From Vitreoscilla sp. (GTDB lineage Bacteria; Pseudomonadota; Gammaproteobacteria; Burkholderiales; Burkholderiaceae_C), in assembly GCA_018780145.1 (NCBI GenBank), contig JADMKA010000146.1:1-64000 (forward strand): a stretch of 64,000 bases of DNA. The letters are read 5' to 3'. Position numbers and translations under genes: made by a program. Each line of letters begins with the position of its first letter. The first letter of the stretch is position 1. The notes under the pieces are model-generated. The model was not told where the DNA came from and ran no database searches. It was given only the letters and a program-made list of their open reading frames with translations. Positions 1 to 9,536 of the stretch are shown here, in pieces.

Positions 1-2
1 GC

Positions 3-1058
3 GACAGCGGCGGGCGCGGCCTGCAGACCTTCGACCTGCGCACCACCATCCACGCGGTCACCGCCATCGAGTCGGCCCTGCTGGACCTGCTGGGCCAGCA
101 CCTCGGTGTGCCGGTGGCCGCGTTGCTGGGCGAGGGCCAGCAGCGCGAATCGGTGGAGATGCTGGGCTACCTGTTCTTCGTCGGTGACCGGCGCCGGACC
201 GACCTGCCATACGCCAGCGACCCCGGTGCCGCCAACGACTGGTTCCGCCTGCGCCACGAGGCGGCGATGACCCCCGAGGCCGTGGTCCGCCTGGCCGAGG
301 CTGCCGGCGAGCGCTACGGCTTCAACGATTTCAAGCTGAAGGGCGGCGTGCTGCGCGGAGACGACGAGGTCGCCGCGGTCACGGCCCTGCACGAGCGCTT
401 CCCGCAGGCCCGGGTGACGCTGGACCCGAACGGCGGCTGGCTGCTGAAAGACGCGATCCGCCTGATGCGCGACATGCGCAGCGTGGTGGCCTATGCCGAA
501 GACCCGTGCGGCGCCGAGGACGGTTTCTCCGGCCGCGAGGTGATGGCCGAGTTCCGGCGCGCGACCGGCCTGCCGACGGCCACCAACATGATCGCCACCG
601 ACTGGCGGCAGCTGAGCCACGCGCTGGCGCTGCAGAGCGTGGACATCCCGCTGGCCGACCCGCACTTCTGGACCATGGCCGGCTCCGTCCGCGTGGCGCA
701 GACCTGCCGCGACTGGGGCCTGACCTGGGGCTCGCATTCGAACAACCACTTCGACGTCTCGCTGGCCATGTTCACCCATGTCGGCGCGGCGGCCCCGGGC
801 AAGGTCACCGCCATCGACACCCACTGGATCTGGCAGGACGGCCAGCGCCTGACCAAGGAGCCGTTGCAGATCGTCGGCGGCCATGTGAAGGTGCCCCCCA
901 AGCCGGGCCTGGGGGTCGAGCTGGACATGGCCGAGGTCGAGAAGGCCCACCTGCTCTACAAGCAGCATGGCCTGGGCGCGCGCGATGATGCGGTGGCCAT
1001 GCAGGCCCTGATGCCTGGCTGGACTTTCAACCCCAAGCGCCCTGCGCTGGACCGCTGA
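3..1058 (+). CDS. gudD: Glucarate dehydratase (5' end cut by window)
   Basis: Dehydrates D-glucarate to 5-dehydro-4-deoxy-D-glucarate, the entry step of hexarate breakdown in the cytoplasm. The frame is open from the first bases, so the gene begins before the window; 351 codons are visible and about 95 N-terminal residues are missing relative to the usual ~446. Enolase-superfamily landmarks are present: FKLKGGV with the catalytic lysine, DPNGGW and YAEDPCGAE metal ligands, [19 protein letters not shown] and [12 protein letters not shown] with the catalytic histidine. The aldolase gene follows after 12 bases in the same direction, and reductase, kinase and galactarate dehydratase genes come next, so it is one operon. 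Identification is firm. Confidence 0.94.
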   Translation, partial: DSGGRGLQTFDLRTTIHAVTAIESALLDLLGQHLGVPVAALLGEGQQRESVEMLGYLFFVGDRRRTDLPYASDPGAANDWFRLRHEAAMTPEAVVRLAEAAGERYGFNDFKLKGGVLRGDDEVAAVTALHERFPQARVTLDPNGGWLLKDAIRLMRDMRSVVAYAEDPCGAEDGFSGREVMAEFRRATGLPTATNMIATDWRQLSHALALQSVDIPLADPHFWTMAGSVRVAQTCRDWGLTWGSHSNNHFDVSLAMFTHVGAAAPGKVTAIDTHWIWQDGQRLTKEPLQIVGGHVKVPPKPGLGVELDMAEVEKAHLLYKQHGLGARDDAVAMQALMPGWTFNPKRPALDR

Positions 1059-1070
1059 GGCACACACCCC

Positions 1071-1859
1071 ATGAGACCCAACAAGCTCCGTACCCTGTGG
1101 CAAGCCGGCGGCGCCGCCGTCAACGGCTGGCTGGCGATCCCCAACAGCTTCTCGGCCGAGACCATGGCCCACCAGGGCTGGGATGCGCTGACCATCGACC
1201 TGCAGCACGGCGTGGTGGACTACCAGGCCATGGTCACCATGCTGCAGGCCATCTCCACCACCGACACGGTGCCGGTGGTGCGGGTGCCCTGGCTGGAGCC
1301 CGGCATCCTGATGAAGACCCTGGACGCCGGTGCCTACGGCGTCATCTGCCCCATGGTCAACACCCGGGAAGACGCGCAGAAGCTGGTGGCCTACACCCAC
1401 TACGCGCCACGCGGCACGCGCAGCTTCGGCCCGGTGCGGGCGCTGCTGTACGGCGGTGCCGACTACCCGCAGCACGCCAACGACACCATCGTCAGCTTCG
1501 CGATGATCGAGACGGCGGCCGCGCTGGACAACCTGGACAGCATCCTCTCGGTCGAGGGCCTGGACGCGATCTACATCGGCCCGTCGGATCTGTCGCTGGC
1601 CCTGGGCTGCAACCCCACCTTCGACGACCTGGACCCGAAGGCCGCCGAGGCGGTGGACCACATCCTGGCCCGCGCCAAGGCCCACGGCGTCGTCGCCGGC
1701 ATCCACAACGGCAGCCCGGAGGCGGCGCTGAAGCGCATCGCCAAGGGCTTCCAGTTCGTCACCGTCAGCTCCGACGCTCGCCTGATGGCCGCTGGCGCGC
1801 AGCAGGTGATGGCCCGCATGCGTGCGCAGCCCGCGTCGCCGTCGGCTGGCAGCTACTGA
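1071..1859 (+). CDS. garL: HpcH/HpaI-family aldolase, probable 5-keto-4-deoxyglucarate aldolase
   Basis: Probably cleaves 5-dehydro-4-deoxy-D-glucarate to pyruvate and tartronate semialdehyde. The 262-residue product has the class II pyruvate aldolase barrel: LTIDLQHGVVDY near residue 40, PVVRVPW near 67, DAGAYGVICPMVN near 85, MIETAAALDN near 145 and IYIGPSDLSLALG near 165. Length matches GarL (about 256). Sequence alone cannot separate GarL from 4-hydroxy-2-oxoheptanedioate aldolase; the choice rests on its place between a glucarate dehydratase and a tartronate semialdehyde reductase. An ATG start gives a 12-base gap to the upstream stop. Confidence 0.85.
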   Translation: MRPNKLRTLWQAGGAAVNGWLAIPNSFSAETMAHQGWDALTIDLQHGVVDYQAMVTMLQAISTTDTVPVVRVPWLEPGILMKTLDAGAYGVICPMVNTREDAQKLVAYTHYAPRGTRSFGPVRALLYGGADYPQHANDTIVSFAMIETAAALDNLDSILSVEGLDAIYIGPSDLSLALGCNPTFDDLDPKAAEAVDHILARAKAHGVVAGIHNGSPEAALKRIAKGFQFVTVSSDARLMAAGAQQVMARMRAQPASPSAGSY

Positions 1860-1882
1860 TCTCACTTCAGAAAGATTTCTTC

Positions 1883-2773
1883 ATGAACATCGGATTCATC
1901 GGCCTCGGCATCATGGGAGCGCCCATGGCGCTGCATCTGGTCCATGCCGGCCACACGCTTTTCGTCCACACCCGGGGCCAGGTTCCGGAGTCGGTGGCCG
2001 CCTCGTCGGCCACGCCCTGCGCCGATGCGGCCGAAGTGACCCGCCGCTCCGAGGTCGTCTTCACCATGGTGCCCGACACGCCGGATGTGGAGGCCGTGCT
2101 CTTCGGCGAGAACGGCGTGGCGGCGGGCCTGGGCGGCGGTGCGCGCAAGATCGTGGTCGACATGAGCTCGATCTCGCCGATGGCGACCAAGGCGTTCGCG
2201 GCCAGGATCAACGCGGCCGGCGCCGACTACATCGATGCCCCGGTCTCGGGCGGCGAGGTGGGCGCCAAGGCCGCGTCGCTGACCATCATGTGTGGTGGCG
2301 ACGAGGCGGTGTTCGAGACCATCCGGCCGCTGCTCGAGAAGATGGGCAAGAACATCACGCTGGTCGGCGGCAACGGCGATGGCCAGACCACCAAGGTGGC
2401 CAACCAGATCATCGTCGCGCTGAACATCGCCGCGGTCGGCGAAGCCTTGCTGTTCGCCAGCAAGGCCGGGGCGGACCCGGCCAAGGTGCGCCAGGCGCTG
2501 ATGGGTGGCTTCGCCTCCAGTCGCATCCTGGAGGTGCATGGCGAGCGCATGATCAAGCGCACCTTCGCACCGGGCTTCCGCATCCGGCTGCACCAGAAGG
2601 ACTTGAATCTGGCGCTGCAGGGTGCACGCGAACTCGGCGTGTCGTTGCCGCAGACGGCGAATGCCGCGCAGCTGATGCAGGCCTGCGCCGCCAACGGCTT
2701 GGCCGACCTGGACCACTCCGCGCTGGTCAAGGCGCTGGAGCTGATGGCCCACCACGAAGTTGCCGCGGGTTGA
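1883..2773 (+). CDS. garR: Tartronate semialdehyde (2-hydroxy-3-oxopropionate) reductase
   Basis: Reduces tartronate semialdehyde to D-glycerate with NAD(P)H, after the aldolase. The 296-residue product is a beta-hydroxyacid dehydrogenase: N-terminal Rossmann motif GFIGLGIMGAPMA, substrate loop DAPVSGGEVGA near residue 118, catalytic lysine in GQTTKVANQ near 170, and FRIRLHQKDLNLAL near 237. The ATG at 1883 is chosen because it places the dinucleotide-binding motif at the N-terminus as in the family, with a 23-base gap to the previous gene. A paralogue, LtnD, is encoded at 9537 in the tetronate block. Confidence 0.92.
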   Translation: MNIGFIGLGIMGAPMALHLVHAGHTLFVHTRGQVPESVAASSATPCADAAEVTRRSEVVFTMVPDTPDVEAVLFGENGVAAGLGGGARKIVVDMSSISPMATKAFAARINAAGADYIDAPVSGGEVGAKAASLTIMCGGDEAVFETIRPLLEKMGKNITLVGGNGDGQTTKVANQIIVALNIAAVGEALLFASKAGADPAKVRQALMGGFASSRILEVHGERMIKRTFAPGFRIRLHQKDLNLALQGARELGVSLPQTANAAQLMQACAANGLADLDHSALVKALELMAHHEVAAG

Positions 2774-2778
2774 CCGAC

Positions 2779-4065
2779 ATGGGTGACCGCCGTCCCCTGT
2801 TGCGGGCCATGTTCGACGCCGCCATCGCGGCGGCTCAGCCCGCGCTGTGCCTGCCCGGGCACCTGCCGGCCCGGCCCAAGGGCCGCACGCTGGTCATCGG
2901 CGCCGGCAAGGCGTCGGCGGCGATGGCCCGGGCGCTGGAGGACCATTGGGACGGCCCGCTCGAGGGCCTGGTGGTCACCCGCTACGGCTACGAGGTGCCC
3001 TGCCAGCGCATCGAGATCGTGCAGGCGGCGCACCCGGTGCCCGACGCCGCTGGCCTGCAGGCCTCAGAGCGCATCCGCACCTTGGTCTCCGGCCTGACCG
3101 AAGACGATCTGGTGATCGCGCTCATCTCCGGCGGTGGCTCCTCGCTGCTGGTGGCACCCGGCCCGGGGCTGACGCTGGCCGACAAGCAGGCCATCAACAG
3201 CGCGCTGCTGAAGAGCGGGGCCACCATCTCCGAGATGAACTGCGTGCGCCGGCACCTGTCGTCGCTGAAGGGCGGGCGCCTGGCGGCGGCCTGCCACCCC
3301 GCGAAGCTGGTGACGCTGCTGATTTCGGACGTGCCGGGCGACGCCCCGCAGGACATCGCCTCCGGCCCCACCGTGGCAGACCCCACCACCTGCGCCGAGG
3401 CGGTGGCCATCATCGAGCGCTACCGCATCGCCGTGCCGCAGGCGGTGCGCAGCCTGCTCGCCAGCCCGCAGGGCGAGACCCTGAAGCCGGGCGACCCGCG
3501 CCTGGCCCGCGCCGAGACCCGCATGATCACCGCGCCGCAGATCGCCCTGGAGGCGGCCGCCCGGGTGGCCCGCGGCGCCGGCCTGAACGCCCACATCCTG
3601 GGCGACAGCCTGGAAGGCGAGTCGCGTGACATCGGCAAGGCGCTGGCCGGCATCGCCCGGCAGGTGGCGTTGCACGGCCAGCCCTTCGCGCCGCCGTGCG
3701 TGTTGCTGTCGGGTGGCGAGACCACCGTCACGATGCGCGGCAACGGCCGCGGCGGGCGCAATGTCGAGTTCCTGCTCTCGCTGGCCATCGCGCTGGACGG
3801 CCTGCCCGGCGTGCACGCGATGGCCGGCGACACCGACGGCGTCGACGGCGCCGAGGAGATCGCCGGTGCCATCGCCACGCCCGATACGCTCCAGCGCGCC
3901 TGGGGGCAGGGCATCAACCCCCGTGCCAGCCTGGATGCCAACGACGGCCATGGCTTCTTCCAGGCGCTGGGCGACTCGGTGGTCACCGGCCCCACGCTGA
4001 CCAACGTCAACGACTTCCGCGCCATCGTCATCGACAGGCGCATCGACGGTGCCACATCGCCATGA
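2779..4065 (+). CDS. Type-2 glycerate kinase (MOFRL family)
   Basis: Phosphorylates D-glycerate to 2-phosphoglycerate, delivering the hexarate product to lower glycolysis. The 428-residue product fits the family length. Visible landmarks are [16 protein letters not shown] near residue 40, [10 protein letters not shown] near 113, [15 protein letters not shown] near 184 and the MOFRL segment [13 protein letters not shown] followed by GGRNVEFLL near 325, ending GDTDGVDG. Older annotations call close relatives hydroxypyruvate reductase (TtuD); kinase activity is the better-supported family assignment. The ATG at 2779 lies 5 bases after the garR stop, and the stop overlaps the next start in ATGA. 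Confidence 0.9.
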   Translation: MGDRRPLLRAMFDAAIAAAQPALCLPGHLPARPKGRTLVIGAGKASAAMARALEDHWDGPLEGLVVTRYGYEVPCQRIEIVQAAHPVPDAAGLQASERIRTLVSGLTEDDLVIALISGGGSSLLVAPGPGLTLADKQAINSALLKSGATISEMNCVRRHLSSLKGGRLAAACHPAKLVTLLISDVPGDAPQDIASGPTVADPTTCAEAVAIIERYRIAVPQAVRSLLASPQGETLKPGDPRLARAETRMITAPQIALEAAARVARGAGLNAHILGDSLEGESRDIGKALAGIARQVALHGQPFAPPCVLLSGGETTVTMRGNGRGGRNVEFLLSLAIALDGLPGVHAMAGDTDGVDGAEEIAGAIATPDTLQRAWGQGINPRASLDANDGHGFFQALGDSVVTGPTLTNVNDFRAIVIDRRIDGATSP

Positions 4066-5639
4066 ACACCGCCCCGCTGACCATCCGCATGCACGAGCGC
4101 GACAACGTCGCCATCGTGGCCAATGACGGTGGCCTCGCCTCCGGCACCGCGCTGCCCGCCGGCCCGGTGCTGGTCGACCGCGTGCCGCAGGGGCACAAGG
4201 TGGCGCTGGTGGCCATCGCTGCCGGGGCGCCGGTGCTGCGCTACGGCATCGCCATCGGCTATGCGTTGAAGGACATCCCGGCCGGCAGCTGGGTGCACGA
4301 ACGCCTGCTGCAGATGCCCGAGGCGCGCGGCCTGGAGAGCCTGCCGATCGCCACCGTGAAGCCCGAGCCGCTGCCGCCGCTGGAGGGCTACCACTTCGAG
4401 GGCTACCGCAATGCGGATGGCTCGGTGGGCACGCGCAACATCCTGGCCATCACCCAGACGGTGCAGTGCGTGGCCGGCGTCACCGATGTCGCCGTCCGGC
4501 GCATCAAGGCCGAGTTGCTGCCGCGCTTCCCGAACGTGGACGACGTGGTGGCGCTGGAGCACGGCTACGGCTGCGGCGTGGCCATCGACGCACCGGATGC
4601 GGTGGTGCCGATCCGCACGCTGCGCAACATCAGCCTGAACCCGAACTTCGGCGGCGAGGTGATGGTGGTCAGCCTGGGCTGCGAGAAGCTGCAGCCCGAG
4701 CGCTTGCTGCCGCCCGGAACCTTCTCGATCGTCGACGAGCGCAACGTGGCCGACACCGGCGCCAACGCCGACACGCCGCTGGATGTGGTCTGCCTGCAGG
4801 ACGACGCGCACGTGGGCTTCATGTCGATGGTGGACAGCATCGTCCGGCAGGCCGAAGAGCACCTGGAACGCCTGAACGCACGCCGCCGCGAGACGGTGCC
4901 GGCCAGCGAGCTGGTGGTGGGCGTGCAATGCGGCGGCAGCGACGCCTTCTCCGGCGTCACCGCCAACCCGGCGGTCGGCTTCTGCACCGACCTGCTGGTG
5001 CGCGCCGGCGCCAGCGTGATGTTCAGCGAGGTGACCGAGGTGCGCGACGGCATCGACCAGCTCACCTCGCGCGCCACCACGCCCGCGGTGGCCGAGGCCA
5101 TGATCCGCGAGATGGCCTGGTACGACGCCTACCTGAAGCGCGGCAGCGCGGACCGCAGCGCCAACACCACGCCGGGCAACAAGAAGGGCGGGCTGTCCAA
5201 CATCGTCGAGAAGGCCATGGGCTCGATCGTCAAATCCGGCTCGTCGCCGATCTCCAACGTGCTGGCGCCCGGCGAGAAGCTGAAGGCCAAGGGCCTGACC
5301 TACGCCGCCACCCCGGCCAGCGATTTCATCTGCGGCACGCTGCAGCTGGCCGCCGGCATGAACCTGCATGTGTTCACCACCGGCCGCGGCACGCCCTACG
5401 GCCTGGCGGCGGTGCCGGTGATCAAGGTGGCCACCCGCAGCGACCTGGCGCGCCGCTGGCATGACCTGATGGACGTCAACGCCGGCACCATCGCCGACGG
5501 CTCGGCCAGCATCGAGCAGGTCGGTTGGGAACTGTTCCACCTGATGCTCGAGGTGGCCAGCGGCCGCAAGAAGACTTGGGCCGAGCACTGGAAGCTGCAC
5601 AACGCGCTGGTGCTGTTCAACCCGGCGCCGGTGACCTGA
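4062..5639 (+). CDS. garD: Galactarate dehydratase
   Basis: Dehydrates meso-galactarate to the same ketodeoxy acid that GudD makes, so both hexarates feed the aldolase. The 525-residue product (E. coli GarD 523) has an N-terminal SAF domain (about 5-95, with DNVAIV and GHKVALVAI) and the UxaA/GarD catalytic region with [45 protein letters not shown] and [10 protein letters not shown]. The ATG overlaps the kinase stop by 4 bases, implying translational coupling. It is the last gene of the hexarate operon; 90 bases separate it from the regulator. Confidence 0.95.
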   Translation: MNTAPLTIRMHERDNVAIVANDGGLASGTALPAGPVLVDRVPQGHKVALVAIAAGAPVLRYGIAIGYALKDIPAGSWVHERLLQMPEARGLESLPIATVKPEPLPPLEGYHFEGYRNADGSVGTRNILAITQTVQCVAGVTDVAVRRIKAELLPRFPNVDDVVALEHGYGCGVAIDAPDAVVPIRTLRNISLNPNFGGEVMVVSLGCEKLQPERLLPPGTFSIVDERNVADTGANADTPLDVVCLQDDAHVGFMSMVDSIVRQAEEHLERLNARRRETVPASELVVGVQCGGSDAFSGVTANPAVGFCTDLLVRAGASVMFSEVTEVRDGIDQLTSRATTPAVAEAMIREMAWYDAYLKRGSADRSANTTPGNKKGGLSNIVEKAMGSIVKSGSSPISNVLAPGEKLKAKGLTYAATPASDFICGTLQLAAGMNLHVFTTGRGTPYGLAAVPVIKVATRSDLARRWHDLMDVNAGTIADGSASIEQVGWELFHLMLEVASGRKKTWAEHWKLHNALVLFNPAPVT

Positions 5640-5695
5640 GGGCCGTGCCGCATCCGCCTGCCACAACAGGGCAGGGCGCTGGGAAGGTTATATTG

Positions 5696-5706
5696 TTGTC
5701 ATACAA
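5696..5706. promoter_or_regulatory. Palindromic operator TTGTCATACAA upstream of the GntR regulator
   Basis: TTGT-CAT-ACAA is a perfect inverted repeat fitting the general FadR/FCD-subfamily pattern TNGTNNNACNA. It lies 23 bases before the regulator start and just after a TATATT hexamer (5689-5694) that could be the -10 element. The identical 11-mer occurs at 6631 before the TRAP/tetronate operon. I infer that the adjacent FCD regulator binds both and represses its own gene. Confidence 0.7.
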
Positions 5707-5729
5707 GCAACCGCCCAGGACACCTCCAC

Positions 5730-6578
5730 ATGCCCGCGACCAAGACCCCGACCACTGGTCTGGATGGCATCCCGGCGCTCCGCGTCGGGGCACGGCTGTC
5801 CGAGCAATTGGCCGATGCCCTGATTGTCAGCATCCGCGATGGGCAGCTTCAGCCCGGCCAGAAGCTGCCGACCGAGGCCGCCCTCGTCGAACGGTTCGGT
5901 GTCAGCCGCACGGTGGTGCGCGAGGCCCTGTCGCGGCTGAAGACTCTGGGCCTGCTGGAGTCTCGGCAGGGCTCGGGTGCCTACATCCGCGACCCTGGGC
6001 AGCGTGATGCTGAGCGCCTGGTGCTGTCGCCCGACGGTTCGGTGGCGGCGGTGCTGCAGATGGTGGAGGTGCGGCGCGCGCTGGAGGCCGAGGCCGCCGC
6101 CCTGGCCGCTGCGCGCCGCACGCCCAAGTCCGTCAAGCAGATCAAGACGGCGATGCTTGCCATCGACAAGGCGGTGGCGGCCGGAGGCGACGGCGTCGCC
6201 GAAGACGTGGCCTTCCACGCGGCCATTGCCCAGGCCACCGGCAACCCGTTCCTGTTGGCCACGCTGGCCTACCTGAACCAGTTCCTGCTCGACGCCACCC
6301 GCGTGACGCGGGCCAACGAGGCCACCCGCGACGACCTGGCGCAGCAGGTGCGCCACGAGCATGAAACCGTCGTCGCGGCCATCGAGGCCGGCGACGTGGC
6401 CGCGGCCCGGCAGGCCGGTGCCGCCCACATGGCAAACGCCGCTGAGCGCATTGGCCGGGCTGACGCCTCGTTCTGGCGGTCCCAGGGGCTGCACCTCGCT
6501 GATCGCCTGCGCGGCGAACTGGGTGCGCCCAGCGTTGTGGGCTCGCCGCCGCGAGCCGCGCGCTCCCGCCGGGCCTGA
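5730..6578 (+). CDS. FadR-subfamily (GntR/FCD) transcriptional regulator of acid-sugar genes
   Basis: A 282-residue one-component regulator. Winged helix at about 25-95 (QPGQKLPTEAALVERFGVSRTVVREALSRL), then an FCD effector domain at about 110-240 with the usual metal-ligand pattern: Asp and His in EDVAFHAAI, His in RHEHETVV and His in GAAHMANA. Such domains usually bind a metal-chelated carboxylic acid, here plausibly a hexarate, tetronate or intermediate. The gene sits between the hexarate block and the TRAP/tetronate block, and copies of one palindrome precede it and the TRAP operon. The inducer is not visible. Confidence 0.88.
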   Translation: MPATKTPTTGLDGIPALRVGARLSEQLADALIVSIRDGQLQPGQKLPTEAALVERFGVSRTVVREALSRLKTLGLLESRQGSGAYIRDPGQRDAERLVLSPDGSVAAVLQMVEVRRALEAEAAALAAARRTPKSVKQIKTAMLAIDKAVAAGGDGVAEDVAFHAAIAQATGNPFLLATLAYLNQFLLDATRVTRANEATRDDLAQQVRHEHETVVAAIEAGDVAAARQAGAAHMANAAERIGRADASFWRSQGLHLADRLRGELGAPSVVGSPPRAARSRRA

Positions 6579-6624
6579 ATCGGCCCTAAGGGAAAGCCCG
6601 GGTTCCGGATCCAGGTTCGGGCTC

Positions 6625-6657
6625 GATAATTTGTCATACAACCTGACAGCCTGACAA
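6625..6657 (+). promoter_or_regulatory. Promoter/operator of the TRAP-tetronate operon
   Basis: A GATAAT hexamer (6625-6630, likely -10) is followed at once by TTGTCATACAA (6631-6641), identical to the site at 5696. A further TGACAA at 6652-6657 forms a second inverted repeat with the TTGTCA at 6631 (15 bases apart). An operator directly downstream of -10 suggests repression by blocking transcription start. The TRAP receptor gene begins at 6706. No clear -35 was seen. Confidence 0.65.
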
Positions 6658-6705
6658 ATAAACCAGGCCGGGTCCGACCCCACCTCAACCGACCCAGGAG
6701 ACAAC

Positions 6706-7677
6706 ATGCTGATCCGATACGTTGCCGTCACCGCCGCCATGATGGCGGGTGCCCTCACCGCTGCCCAGGCGCAGACCGTGCTGAAGCTGGGCCACGTGCT
6801 CGCCAAGGGCTCGCACTACGACGTTGGCGCCAACGTGTTCTGCGAGGAGCTCGACAAGAGCACCCAGGGTCGCTACAAGTGCCAGGTCTTCCCGGCCAGC
6901 GCGCTGGGCGGCGAGCGTGAGGAGATCGAGGCCGTGCAGCTGGGCACGCAGGATCTGGTCATCACCTCCACCGGCCCGGTCGGCAATTTCGTGCCGGAGA
7001 TCAAGGTCGTCGACATCCCCTTCCTGTTCCGCGACTACGAGCACGCCCGCAAGACGCTGGACGGCGCGATCGGCCAGGACATGCTGGCCAAGTTCCCCAA
7101 CCACGGCCTGGTGGCTCTGGCCTGGAGCGAGAACGGTTTCCGCCACATGACCAACAACAAGCGGCCCATCGTGCAGGCGACCGACGCCACCGGCCTGAAG
7201 ATGCGCACGATGGAAAACAAGGTCCACATGGAGGGCTACCGCACCTTCGGCATCCTGCCCACCCCGATGGCCTTCCCGGAGGTCTTCGGCGCGCTGCAGC
7301 AGGGCGTGGTCGACGGCCAGGAGAACCCGATCCCGGTGATCCTGGCCTCGAAGTTCTCGCAGGTGCAGAAATACCTGTCGATGACCGGCCACGTCTACTC
7401 GCCGGCCCTGCTGCTGACGTCACCGCGCATCTGGGGCAAGCTGTCCGACGCCGACAAGAAGGCCTTCAAGGACGCCGCGGCCAAGAGCGTGGTGGCCACA
7501 CGCAAGAAGGTCAACGACGACGAGGCCGGTGGGATCGCCCAGCTGAAGAAGGACGGCATGCAGGTGGTCGAGCAGGTCAACGGCGCCAGCTTCCGCGACG
7601 CGCTCAAGCCCGCCTACGCCAGCTACGCCAAGGAGTTCGGCGCCGACCGCATTGCCGCCATCCAGGGCGTGCGCTGA
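6706..7677 (+). CDS. TRAP transporter substrate-binding protein (DctP family)
   Basis: Periplasmic receptor of a tripartite transporter, catching a sugar acid for uptake. The 323-residue product has a signal peptide (cleavage likely after AQA, residue 22), then TVLKLGHVLAKGSHYDVGA, the family start. The DctP signature is seen in GLVALAWSENGFRHMTN near residue 138 and the conserved ligand arginine in GLKMRTMENKVHMEGY near 163, followed by PTPMAFPEVFGALQQGVVDGQENP. It begins the operon with both permease genes and the tetronate enzymes downstream. The ligand may be a tetronate, a hexarate or both; the sequence does not decide. Confidence 0.92.
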   Translation: MLIRYVAVTAAMMAGALTAAQAQTVLKLGHVLAKGSHYDVGANVFCEELDKSTQGRYKCQVFPASALGGEREEIEAVQLGTQDLVITSTGPVGNFVPEIKVVDIPFLFRDYEHARKTLDGAIGQDMLAKFPNHGLVALAWSENGFRHMTNNKRPIVQATDATGLKMRTMENKVHMEGYRTFGILPTPMAFPEVFGALQQGVVDGQENPIPVILASKFSQVQKYLSMTGHVYSPALLLTSPRIWGKLSDADKKAFKDAAAKSVVATRKKVNDDEAGGIAQLKKDGMQVVEQVNGASFRDALKPAYASYAKEFGADRIAAIQGVR

Positions 7678-7700
7678 CCGGCCCGCGGCAGGAGAGCCCC

Positions 7701-8213
7701 GTGGACAACTTCGAGCGAGCGCTGATGCGCGTCAACCGCGCCGCGTTGATCGCGCTGCTGGGGGCGATGGCGGTGATCATCTTCGCCAACGTCGTGCTGC
7801 GCTACACCACCAGCGCGTCGATCGAATGGGCCGAGGAGGTGTCGCGCTACATGATGGTGTGGCTGACCTTCCTCGGTGCGGGGCCGGTGCTGCGCTACGG
7901 AGGTCACATCGCCATCGACAACCTGCAGGACGGCGTTCCCCGCCCGGTGGCGCTGGCCTTGCGCGGCCTCGTGGCCTTGCTGCTCGCAGCCTTCTTCGCC
8001 TTCATCGCCTGGTACGGCGTGCTCTATGTCGAGCGCGCGCAGTACCAGATGACACCGACCACCCAGATCTCGATGAGCTGGGTCTATGCGGCGATGCCCG
8101 TCGGCGGCCTGTTGCTGCTCGTGCACTGGTTGCTGATCGTGCGCGGCTACATCCGTGATCGCGGCTTCGCGGCCGACGCGCACTTCGACGCCAATGCCAG
8201 CGCCTCGCTCTGA
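7701..8213 (+). CDS. TRAP transporter small permease (DctQ family)
   Basis: Inner-membrane small subunit bridging receptor and large permease. The 170-residue product has four hydrophobic segments at about 15-38, 53-70, 90-112 and 130-150 and the DctQ pattern VVLRYTTSASIEWAEEVSRYMMVWLTFLG near its first third. It starts at GTG 7701, preceded by the Shine-Dalgarno AGGAG, 23 bases after the receptor stop. The large permease follows after 17 bases. Confidence 0.9.
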   Translation: MDNFERALMRVNRAALIALLGAMAVIIFANVVLRYTTSASIEWAEEVSRYMMVWLTFLGAGPVLRYGGHIAIDNLQDGVPRPVALALRGLVALLLAAFFAFIAWYGVLYVERAQYQMTPTTQISMSWVYAAMPVGGLLLLVHWLLIVRGYIRDRGFAADAHFDANASASL

Positions 8214-8230
8214 GCCAGCAGGAGCCCACG

Positions 8231-9523
8231 ATGAACCTGAGTCTGATCCTGCTGGCCAGCGTCTGCATCTACCTGGCGATCGGCATGCCGGTGGCCTTTG
8301 CGCTCGGCCTGTCGACCCTCACGGCGCTGCTGCTGGCCGCTGACTTCCCGCTGTTCGTGCTGCTCAAGCAGACCTACGAGGGGGTCGACAGCTTTCCGCT
8401 GATGGCCGTGCCTTTCTTCATCCTGGCGGCCGAGCTGATGAGCGGCGGCTCATTGACCGAGGTGCTGCTGAAGTTCGCGTCGCAGTTCGTCGGCCACAAG
8501 CGCGGCGGCCTGGGCTACACCAACGTCGTCTCGCTGACCTTCTTCTCGGGCATCTCGGGATCGGCCCTGGCCGATGCGGCGGGGCCGGGGTCGATGATGA
8601 TCCGCATGATGGACAAGGCCGGCTACGACCGCGCCTACGCCGCCGCATTGACCGCGGCCACGGCGATCGTCGGGCCCATCATCCCGCCGTCGATCATCAT
8701 GATCATCTACGCGCTGCAGGATGAAAACGTGTCGGTGGGCGCGCTGTTCGTCGCCGGCTTCGTGCCCGGCATCCTGATCGCGGTCGGCATGGCCGCCGTC
8801 AACTGGTGGGTCTCCAACCAGCGCCACTACCGCGGCGCCGACGACGTGGCGAGCTGGCAGGACAAGCTGCTCATCAGCTGGAAGGCGCTGCCGGCCTTGC
8901 TGCTGCCGGTGCTGATCCTCGGTGGCATGCGTGCCGGCTGGTTCACGCCCACCGAAGCCTCGGTGGTGGCGGTGTTCTACGCGCTGGTCTGCGGCAAGTG
9001 GGTCTACCGCACCCTGGCTTGGGAGGCACTGCCGGACATCCTCGCCCGCTCGGCCCTGTTGACCGCGTCGGTGCTCATCATCATCGGCACCTCCAACGCC
9101 TTTGCCTGGGTGCTCACCATCGACGGCCTGCCGATCAAGCTGGCCGAGTGGATGGCCGCGCAGCAGTTCTCGGTGGTCGGCTTCCTGATCGCTGTGAACC
9201 TGCTGCTGCTGGTGTTCGGCATCTTCATCGAGCCGCTGCCCGGCGTGATGGTGCTGGTGCCGATTCTGGCCCCCGTGGCGGCCAAGCTCGGGGTGGATCC
9301 GATCCACTTCGCCATGGTCGTCATCTACAACCTGACGCTCGGGATGATCACCCCGCCGGTGGGTGGGCTGCTGTTCGTCACCTCCAACGTCTCCAAGGTG
9401 CCGCTGGCGGCGCTGACCCGCGAGCTCAAGCCCTTCCTCTGGGCGCACGCCGCCATCCTCATGCTGCTGACCTTCGTGCCGGCGCTTTCGACCTGGGCGC
9501 CCCGCGCGTTCGGCTTCAAGTAA
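8231..9523 (+). CDS. TRAP transporter large permease (DctM family)
   Basis: Sodium-driven membrane transport subunit. The 430-residue, strongly hydrophobic product has the DctM hallmarks: FPLMAVPFFILAAELM near residue 55, FFSGISGSALADAAGPGSMMI near 105, GPIIPPSIIMIIYA near 150, and near the C-terminus LGMITPPVGGLLFVTSNVS. About a dozen membrane segments are visible. It lies between the small permease and the L-threonate dehydrogenase gene (13-base gap), so uptake and catabolism share one transcript. Confidence 0.94.
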   Translation: MNLSLILLASVCIYLAIGMPVAFALGLSTLTALLLAADFPLFVLLKQTYEGVDSFPLMAVPFFILAAELMSGGSLTEVLLKFASQFVGHKRGGLGYTNVVSLTFFSGISGSALADAAGPGSMMIRMMDKAGYDRAYAAALTAATAIVGPIIPPSIIMIIYALQDENVSVGALFVAGFVPGILIAVGMAAVNWWVSNQRHYRGADDVASWQDKLLISWKALPALLLPVLILGGMRAGWFTPTEASVVAVFYALVCGKWVYRTLAWEALPDILARSALLTASVLIIIGTSNAFAWVLTIDGLPIKLAEWMAAQQFSVVGFLIAVNLLLLVFGIFIEPLPGVMVLVPILAPVAAKLGVDPIHFAMVVIYNLTLGMITPPVGGLLFVTSNVSKVPLAALTRELKPFLWAHAAILMLLTFVPALSTWAPRAFGFK

Positions 9524-9536
9524 AGGACTCTCTTCC

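Noticed and set aside
3420-5666. 748-codon open frame on the minus strand opposite the kinase and galactarate dehydratase genes
   Set aside because: Translation is His/Gln/Arg-rich low-complexity sequence typical of antisense reading in GC-rich DNA; the plus-strand genes have clear family motifs.
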